From an uncultured bacterium (GTDB taxonomy: Bacteria; Bacillota; Clostridia; Lachnospirales; Lachnospiraceae): a stretch of DNA of 5,356 nucleotides. The position numbers and the translations under genes are program-made. Within the stretch, counting starts at the first letter, position 1; each line of letters starts with the position of its first letter. This document shows, piece after piece, positions 1-4,336 of this stretch. The stretch is from positions 1-5,356 of the forward strand of contig CAMBUC010000161.1 in assembly GCA_945871045.1 (NCBI GenBank). Reading direction: 5' to 3'. The notes beneath the pieces are model-generated. The model made no database searches and was not told where the DNA came from. It saw only the letters and a list, made by a program, of their open reading frames with translations.

Positions 1-218
1 ATGGGACATTTCCCAAAGGAATCGCAGAAAACCGGATTCCGGTAAAGGTGGACAGCATGGCAGAGCTGCCTTTCGAACGAAAATATTTCCTGCAGAGCAA
101 GGAAGGATCAGAAAAGATCTGCTGGTTCGTCCAGAGGGAACAGTGGGAACTTTTAGAAAAAATGGGTCTGCCGGAGTATCTTGAAATTCCGGAGAAGAAG
201 CTACTGTTACTTCGATAA
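1..218 (+). CDS. 3' end of an unrecognised gene (partial)
   Basis: An open frame enters from the left edge (first full codon at base 3) and ends at TAA 216-218, giving about 71 C-terminal residues. The end is charged, with a Trp/Phe-containing stretch (ICWFVQREQWELLEKMG) and a basic, leucine-rich tail ending LLLLR. Codon use resembles the following moaC, and the other two forward frames close within the stretch, at base 45 and near base 182. I see no cofactor-binding or membrane motif and do not recognise the family. It lies 99 bases upstream of the moaC start on the same strand with no clear terminator between, so co-transcription and a molybdenum-cofactor or molybdoenzyme role are possible, but that rests on neighbourhood alone. 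Confidence 0.6.
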   Translation, partial: GTFPKGIAENRIPVKVDSMAELPFERKYFLQSKEGSEKICWFVQREQWELLEKMGLPEYLEIPEKKLLLLR

Positions 219-243
219 GGATATATTTTTCAGAAAACAGATG

Positions 244-283
244 CGTATTCCGTAGCAAGAACACAGAGGTGTTCCTGAATGCG
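244..283 (+). other. Two-tier hairpin in the moaC leader
   Basis: CGTATTC (244-250) pairs with GAATGCG (277-283) with one G-U pair. Inside it, GAACAC (259-264) pairs perfectly with GTGTTC (269-274) around the loop AGAG. The arms are separated by an uneven internal loop. No T tract follows, so it is not a standard terminator. It could be a cis-acting leader or RNA-stability structure for moaC. It does not look like the larger molybdenum-cofactor riboswitch, whose conserved segments I cannot find here. Confidence 0.4.
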
Positions 284-303
284 GAGAGTACATAGTTAGA
301 TAC

Positions 304-309
304 GGGGAG
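304..309 (+). promoter_or_regulatory. Ribosome binding site that decides the moaC start
   Basis: GGGGAG at 304-309 lies only 2 bases before the ATG at 312 but 8 bases before the ATG at 318. The second spacing is normal for initiation, so the 318 start is preferred. Protein numbering from 318 also agrees with E. coli MoaC. Confidence 0.65.
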
Positions 310-317
310 AGATGAAG

Positions 318-830
318 ATGAGTGGATTATCACATTTTGATGAGCATGGAAAAGCCTACATGGTAGATGTGACGGAAAAGAACGAGACAGTCAGAGAAGC
401 AACCGAAGCAGGCAAGATCCGGGTGAATGAAGAGGTTTACCGGGCGATCGAACAGGGAACGGTCGGCAAGGGAGATGTGCTGGGCGTGGCAACCACGGCA
501 GGGATCATGGGAGCCAAGCGGACCTCGGAGCTGATCCCTATGTGCCACATTCTTCCCATCACAAATTGCAGGGTAGGGTTTGAGATGCTGCCGGAAACCT
601 TCGAGATCGTGTGCACCTGCACGGTAAAAGTGACCGGAAAGACCGGGGTGGAAATGGAAGCATTGACAGGTGTCAGTGTGGCACTTCTCACCATCTATGA
701 CATGTGCAAGGCACTGGATAAGGAAATGGAGATCGGAGAGATCTATCTGGTGCATAAATCCGGCGGAAAGAGCGGCGAGATCCATAACCGGAAGCACCTT
801 TTACTTGATTTTCAAGAAGAAAATATGTAA
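318..830 (+). CDS. moaC: Cyclic pyranopterin monophosphate synthase MoaC
   Basis: MoaC is a cytoplasmic, normally hexameric enzyme that converts 3',8-cyclo-7,8-dihydro-GTP, made by MoaA, into cyclic pyranopterin monophosphate, the first stable intermediate of molybdenum cofactor synthesis. The 170-residue product is full length for the family. It opens MSGLSHFDEHG, like the E. coli N-terminus. Counted from the ATG at 318, the known functional positions fall exactly as in E. coli (numbering from memory): Lys51 (GKGD), His77 (MCH), Glu112 and Glu114 (GVEMEAL), Asp128 and Lys131 (YDMCKA). The family signature TGKTGVEMEALTGVSVALL is intact. An ATG at 312 is also in frame but sits too close to the ribosome binding site. 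The gene ends before a strong intrinsic terminator, so it is probably last in its transcription unit. The other Moco genes, such as moaA, are not in the window. Confidence 0.97.
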   Translation: MSGLSHFDEHGKAYMVDVTEKNETVREATEAGKIRVNEEVYRAIEQGTVGKGDVLGVATTAGIMGAKRTSELIPMCHILPITNCRVGFEMLPETFEIVCTCTVKVTGKTGVEMEALTGVSVALLTIYDMCKALDKEMEIGEIYLVHKSGGKSGEIHNRKHLLLDFQEENM

Positions 831-886
831 GATAGGAGCATGGGAATGAGGTTCTCCCTTAGTATGAAATACTAAAACTGCTGATG

Positions 887-934
887 AAAGCTGATGACTT
901 CTGCAATGAACGCAGAAAGTGTCAGCTTTTTGTT
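887..934 (+). terminator. Intrinsic terminator after moaC
   Basis: AAAGCTGA (887-894) pairs with TCAGCTTT (922-929), and TTCTGC (899-904) pairs with GCAGAA (912-917) around the 7-base loop AATGAAC. The stems are separated by a symmetric 4x4 internal loop that includes two possible G-U pairs. A TTTTT run (927-931) followed by GTT completes a rho-independent signal 57 bases past the moaC stop. Confidence 0.8.
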
Positions 935-956
935 ATGGAGACGAGGAGGATGTTTT

Positions 957-1733
957 ATGTTACTTAGTATTGCACTGATCCGCTGGTGGGCATGACGCTT
1001 GGCTGGATCTGTAAAAAATGCAAGCTGCCGAGTCTGCTGGGAATGCTGGCGGCAGGTATCTTGCTGGGACCATATGTACTGGATCTGATCGACGGATCGA
1101 TCCTTGCCATATCATCGGAAATAAGAAAGATCGCTCTCATCATTGTCCTGACAAGGGCAGGACTTAGCCTTGACATTTCAGGAATTAAAAAGATCGGAAG
1201 ACCGGCGGTCATGATGTGTTTTATCCCGGCAAGCTTTGATCTGATCGGTATGATCCTGTTTGCACCAAAACTGCTGGGATTGACCATGCTCGAAGCCGCC
1301 ATCATGGGAGCTGTTCTGGCAGCAGTTTCGCCTGCGGTAGTGGTTCCGCGAATGGTGAAACTGATGGAGGAAGGTTATGGAACAAAACAAGGTATTCCTG
1401 TTTGTTCTGGTGGGTGCTACCATCAATATCAGTTATCTGGGAAATGTCGGGGCCAAAGCACTGCTCGTGATCGCAGGCGCATTGGTTCTTCGGATGCTTG
1501 GCGTTTTTGTCTGCCTTTTGGGAACGAATTTAAACGCGAAGGAACGGGTCTTTTCTATGATGGCATATACACCGAAGGCAACCGTTCAGGCAGCTATCGG
1601 GGGAATTCCGTTAAGCCTTGGACTTGCATGTGGAGATATGGTGCTGACGGTAGCTGTGCTTGCCATTGTACTGACAGCTCCTCTTGGGGCCTTTGCGATT
1701 GATCTGAGTTATAAAAAAATGCTTCAAAAATAG
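957..1733 (+). pseudogene. Broken cation:proton (Na+/H+) antiporter gene
   Basis: The ATG at 957 has a good ribosome binding site (AGGAGG, 944-949, 7-base spacing) and begins MLLSIALI. One base then appears lost near 981-982: the frame hits TGA at 993-995, whereas shifting frame at 983 continues as LVGMTLGWICKKCKLPSLLG. That segment reads as the hydrophobic N-terminal half of a CPA-type antiporter (GMLAAGILLGPYVLDLI; EAAIMGAVLAAVSPAVVVPRM) up to YGTKQGIP. At 1391-1398 the sequence jumps to the C-terminal helices (VFLFVLVGATINISY to PLGAFAIDLSYKKMLQK) in another frame, ending at TAG 1731-1733. About 260 residues remain of a family usually near 400, so roughly 130-150 central residues are missing, probably including helices that carry ion-binding acidic residues. 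The two remaining parts are well preserved, so the damage looks recent. A sequencing or assembly error could explain the single-base shift but not easily the deletion. The family would have exchanged monovalent cations for protons across the membrane. Confidence 0.88.
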
Positions 1734-1802
1734 GATGATCGTTTGTGGAATGATCAGATGACAGGATCAGGTGAAATTTACGGTCAATGGTATGGCAGGG
1801 TA

Positions 1803-1831
1803 TTGAATAATCAGTAGCAAGGTATTACAAT
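1803..1831 (+). promoter_or_regulatory. Sigma-A-like promoter of the chemoreceptor gene
   Basis: TTGAAT (1803-1808, 4 of 6 consensus bases) and TACAAT (1826-1831, 5 of 6) are separated by exactly 17 bases. Transcription would start near 1838, giving a leader of about 30 bases that contains the ribosome binding site AAAGGAG (1854-1860). I see no sigma-D (motility-type) promoter, which drives many chemoreceptor genes. Confidence 0.6.
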
Positions 1832-1868
1832 AGAGGTATTAATAAAACATACAAAAGGAGAGGCAGTT

Positions 1869-3899
1869 ATGGGAAAGCGAGTAAAAGGGGGAGCGGATGG
1901 AAAACGCCGTATTGCAGACGAAATTCGCGCCCAGATAGGCAAAAGTGTACTGATCGTATTTATTTTCATGGAGATTGTTACGATCATCATGGTTTGGATG
2001 ACGGTAACATCATCCCGTAAATCGGAGCTGGCGTTGGAATCTGAGTCGGCAGCAAACCAGCTGGCAGGTTTTTTTGAGAAATATGAGAGAGAAGCGGAAG
2101 TGTTGGCAGTCAATCCGCAGATACGTGCTGTGCTGCAGGAGACAAAGGCAGGGGATAATATTTTGGATGCCTCCGATATGGAGACGGTAAATAAATACCT
2201 GGTAAACACCGCTGCCGCAGATGCCAATAATATCATGGCGGCATGGATCGCAGATCTGGATGCCAGTATGATCACACAGTCAGATGGATTTACGTCCACA
2301 GACGGCTGGGACATTACAGGTCGTGCCTGGTATACATGTATCGAGACGGGGAAAACGGTATTGACAGAGCCCTATGTGGATTCAAGTACCGGGCTTACCA
2401 TTTTGAGTGCGGTAGCTCCGGTTTATGACGAAAAGGGAACGGTACTTGGAGCAGCAGGACTTGATATTTCCATGGAGCATATCACTGAGGTGATGAGTGA
2501 GTATAAGATCGGCAAGACCGGGTATGTTCTGCTTGTATCTGCAAGCGGAACCCTGCTTTATCACCCGCAGACAGATCTGATACAGCAGAATATTGCCGAC
2601 GTAGGTGTATCTGATAACGTTGTGGAGGCGATCGCGAACCGGGAGAGCAAGCCTCTGAAATATAAGGTAAACGCAACACCGAAATACGGGCGTGTTCAGG
2701 AAGCAGGAGAAACCGGATATATCGTTATAAGCAGTCTGCGGTTTTTTGAGTATTATTCTACACTGATAGAGATTATTGCTGCTTTGGCGGTGTTGTTTGC
2801 AATAGGCATTATTTATGTCATGCGGAGTATTCGAAAGAGTGCGGCAGATTTAGCAAAACCGATCATGGAGCTGAATGAGACCGCACAGAAGCTTGCTGCC
2901 GGGGATCTGGATGTTTCGTTACAGGTGTCATCCAAGAATGAGATCGGTGAGCTGGGCAATTCCATTGGGGAGACAGTAAACAGGTTAAAAGAGTACATTG
3001 TATATCTGAACGAAGCGTCCCATGCGCTGGATCAGATTTCAGTTGGAAAGCTTGGCATTGAGTTAGAGCAGGATTATGTAGGAGAGTTCCAGAAATTAAA
3101 AGTGGCATTACTTAATATTTCCAGATCCATGAATGATATCATGCAGAGTATCAGTGACAGTTCTCAAATGGTGGCATCCAGCGCACATGAACTGGCGCAG
3201 GCGGCTCAGGGACTGGCAGAAGGCTCTGGAACACAAGCTGCGGCAGTCGAAGAGCTGGTAGCAACCTCCACATCGGTGGCAGAACAGGTGGAGGTAAGCA
3301 AGGAGGATGCAAAACAGGCTGCGGATGAGACTGCAAATGTTACGGATATGATGGAACAAAGCCGGGAAAAGATGGAACAGATGATGCAGGCTGTGCAGAA
3401 CATACATGAGACCTCCGAGCAGGTGGTTGGTATCATACAGACCATTGAAGAGATCGCAGACCAGACCAATCTTCTGTCACTGAATGCATCCATAGAGGCT
3501 GCCCGTGCAGGTGAAGCAGGAAAAGGCTTTGCGGTTGTGGCAGATGAAATCGGAAAACTGGCTTTTGAAAGTTCGAAGGCAGCTAATATGACAAGGGATC
3601 TGATCGGTGTGTCTATGGAGGAGATCAACAAGGGAAATACTCTTGCCAGCGACGTGATGAGTTCGCTTGCAGATGCGGTAGCAGCTGTGGAAAACGTCAA
3701 TGCAATGATTAAAAAGACAGCAGAAAATGCAGTGGATCAGGCGTATAGCATGGAGCAGATCCGCATCGGCATCGAGGAGATCTCCCGGGGCGTGCAGGAT
3801 AATTCGGCAATTGCGCAGGAGAGTTCTGCAACCTCACAGGAACTTGCTTCACAGGCGGAAATATTGAACGATATGGTTCAGAAATTTGAATTAATTTAA
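1869..3899 (+). CDS. Methyl-accepting chemotaxis protein, dCache-HAMP-MA type
   Basis: This 676-residue transmembrane chemoreceptor would sense a ligand outside the cell and control CheA/CheW kinase activity. The start at 1869 follows AAAGGAG with an 8-base gap. A short basic N-terminus leads to membrane helix 1 (about residues 27-46), an extracellular sensor of the double-Cache type (about 50-285), and membrane helix 2 (about 298-318). A HAMP linker follows (about 319-377, with KPIMELNETAQKLAAGDLD and the EIGELG motif), then a second HAMP-like stretch (about 380-425). The cytoplasmic signalling coiled coil (about 430-676) has the conserved hairpin tip at 528-549 (EIADQTNLLSLNASIEAARAG) and GKGFAVVADEIGKLA after it. 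The sensor carries R152-x-W154-Y155, Y169-x-D171 and D199, resembling dCache receptors that bind amino acids. There is no C-terminal CheR-binding pentapeptide; the protein ends KFELI. The gene stands alone with its own promoter and no che neighbours. The ligand is not proven. Confidence 0.95.
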   Translation: MGKRVKGGADGKRRIADEIRAQIGKSVLIVFIFMEIVTIIMVWMTVTSSRKSELALESESAANQLAGFFEKYEREAEVLAVNPQIRAVLQETKAGDNILDASDMETVNKYLVNTAAADANNIMAAWIADLDASMITQSDGFTSTDGWDITGRAWYTCIETGKTVLTEPYVDSSTGLTILSAVAPVYDEKGTVLGAAGLDISMEHITEVMSEYKIGKTGYVLLVSASGTLLYHPQTDLIQQNIADVGVSDNVVEAIANRESKPLKYKVNATPKYGRVQEAGETGYIVISSLRFFEYYSTLIEIIAALAVLFAIGIIYVMRSIRKSAADLAKPIMELNETAQKLAAGDLDVSLQVSSKNEIGELGNSIGETVNRLKEYIVYLNEASHALDQISVGKLGIELEQDYVGEFQKLKVALLNISRSMNDIMQSISDSSQMVASSAHELAQAAQGLAEGSGTQAAAVEELVATSTSVAEQVEVSKEDAKQAADETANVTDMMEQSREKMEQMMQAVQNIHETSEQVVGIIQTIEEIADQTNLLSLNASIEAARAGEAGKGFAVVADEIGKLAFESSKAANMTRDLIGVSMEEINKGNTLASDVMSSLADAVAAVENVNAMIKKTAENAVDQAYSMEQIRIGIEEISRGVQDNSAIAQESSATSQELASQAEILNDMVQKFELI

Positions 3900-4048
3900 G
3901 AAAGAATGTAACTATTCAAAACAGGTCGGAGCGGAACCGCGTAGACCGTAAGAACATGATTCAAGTGTGCGAAAATTCCATCGTCGAAGACGATTTTCAT
4001 GGATTTTCGCATCGGAACTGTGAAGGTACTGAACAGTTACGAAAGAAT
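3900..4048 (+). mobile_element. MITE-like element with inverted ends and 8-bp target duplication
   Basis: GAAAGAAT occurs at 3900-3907 and again at 4041-4048, exactly bordering a 133-bp insert (3908-4040). The insert ends are inverted repeats: GTAACTATTCA (3908-3918) against TGAACAGTTAC (4030-4040), matching 10 of 11. Inside are two hairpins: GGTC/GACC enclosing GCGG/CCGC (3924-3947), and a long one at 3968-4011. There is no open frame for a transposase, so it would depend on one supplied in trans. As I recall, ends starting GTAA with 8-bp duplications are typical of the IS66 family; that assignment is inference. The insertion is immediately after the chemoreceptor stop codon. The 8-bp flanks could be chance in A-rich DNA, but coinciding exactly with the inverted ends makes that unlikely. 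Confidence 0.75.
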
Positions 4049-4060
4049 TTCAATTAAATA

Positions 4061-4092
4061 AGAACGTGTCAAATAAAAGAGAATGTGTCGAA
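4061..4092 (+). repeat. Pair of 13-bp imperfect direct repeats
   Basis: AGAACGTGTCAAA (4061-4073) and AGAATGTGTCGAA (4080-4092) match at 11 of 13 positions with a 19-base period. They lie just upstream of the response-regulator stub, so they could be a regulator's tandem binding site. They could equally be a chance or slippage duplication. Confidence 0.4.
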
Positions 4093-4140
4093 GCACAAAA
4101 AGGGGGATAAAATGATACGGATTGCGATCGTGGAAAATCA

Positions 4141-4159
4141 GGGACGTTCCTTTTGTCCC
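4141..4159 (+). repeat. Small palindrome GGGAC...GTCCC
   Basis: GGGAC (4141-4145) and GTCCC (4155-4159) form a 5-bp stem with a 9-base loop. It starts where similarity to a response regulator ends, so it may mark a repeat insertion or a deletion endpoint. It has no T tract and is too weak to call a terminator. Confidence 0.35.
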
Positions 4160-4167
4160 GCCCATCG

Positions 4168-4200
4168 CCCATTGCCACGAAGAGCACCCATTGTCATGAA
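4168..4200 (+). repeat. Pair of 14-bp imperfect direct repeats
   Basis: CCCATTGCCACGAA (4168-4181) and CCCATTGTCATGAA (4187-4200) match at 12 of 14 positions with a 19-base period. A further partial copy, CCCAT, sits at 4161-4165. The unit is C-rich, unlike the surrounding A/T-rich spacer, and may be part of an imported repeat fragment. Function is unknown. Confidence 0.5.
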
Positions 4201-4262
4201 AAGTTTTGTTTGACGTTTGAAATCTTTTCCGGCAAAAAGGTTCGGATAAGTCAGTGAAGAAA

Positions 4263-4291
4263 TTGTAATTGTCCTCAAAATCCGTTATACT
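4263..4291 (+). promoter_or_regulatory. Sigma-A-like promoter overlapping the terminator hairpin
   Basis: TTGTAA (4263-4268, 4 of 6) and TATACT (4286-4291, 5 of 6) are 17 bases apart. The -10 box lies at the top of the left arm of the hairpin at 4277-4319. The predicted start, near 4298, falls in the hairpin loop, so this transcript would carry only the right arm and escape termination. It is the only promoter I can see for the AAA-like gene. Confidence 0.5.
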
Positions 4292-4322
4292 AAGAACAAA
4301 CCTTGGTATAACGGATTTTTTT
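4277..4322 (+). terminator. Strong intrinsic terminator just before the AAA-like gene
   Basis: Bases 4277-4290 and 4306-4319 form a perfect 14-bp stem (AAAATCCGTTATAC and its reverse complement) around a 15-base loop. The right arm runs into seven T's (4316-4322). It would stop transcripts arriving from the chemoreceptor, which has no other clear terminator. On the other strand the T run is only four bases, so it works mainly on rightward transcripts. It ends 14 bases before the next start codon. Confidence 0.75.
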
Positions 4323-4336
4323 ATGGGAGGTAGCAT

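Larger units (their letters stand above)
4112..4213 (+). pseudogene. 5' stub of a response-regulator gene
   Basis: The ATG at 4112 follows a strong purine-rich site (AGGGGG, 4101-4106) and encodes MIRIAIVE, the usual first beta strand of a receiver-domain response regulator. The acidic pocket that should come next (typically D-D or D-E) is absent: the frame continues NQGRSFCPAHRPLPRRAP and stops at TGA 4211-4213 after 33 residues. The homology seems to break at about 4136-4140, where a small palindrome and direct repeats begin, so only the gene's first eight or nine codons survive. A 33-residue arginine/proline-rich peptide could still be translated, but I see no sign that it is functional. 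The identification rests on a very short segment. Confidence 0.45.

Noticed and set aside
330..797. 155-codon open frame on the minus strand inside moaC
   Set aside because: It lies wholly antisense to a gene with intact catalytic residues, and its product is rich in His/Cys with no recognisable domain. It is a shadow of moaC codon bias.
840..875. Tiny frame MGMRFSLSMKY between moaC and its terminator
   Set aside because: The nearby GGAG lies directly against the ATG, the peptide has 11 residues, and nothing suggests it is made.
986..1702. A single 238-residue protein read as an intact antiporter
   Set aside because: Only the first ~135 residues resemble an antiporter. After GIP the frame becomes hydrophilic, Cys/Arg/Gly-rich sequence, while the true C-terminal helices continue in another frame, so it is a broken gene.
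1736..1775. Repeated TGATC/GATCA motifs after the antiporter remnant as a terminator
   Set aside because: The best stem is 5 bp with an 11-base loop and no T tract follows. It is not convincing.
3206..3700. 164-codon minus-strand frame within the chemoreceptor signalling domain
   Set aside because: It is antisense to the most conserved part of the chemoreceptor. The Ser/Ala/Cys-rich product is the usual artefact of reading GCA/GAA-rich coiled-coil codons backwards.
3908..4040. CRISPR array or tRNA-like gene in the structured spacer
   Set aside because: There are no regularly spaced identical repeats and no cloverleaf with a T-arm consensus. The structure is explained by inverted ends and two hairpins.
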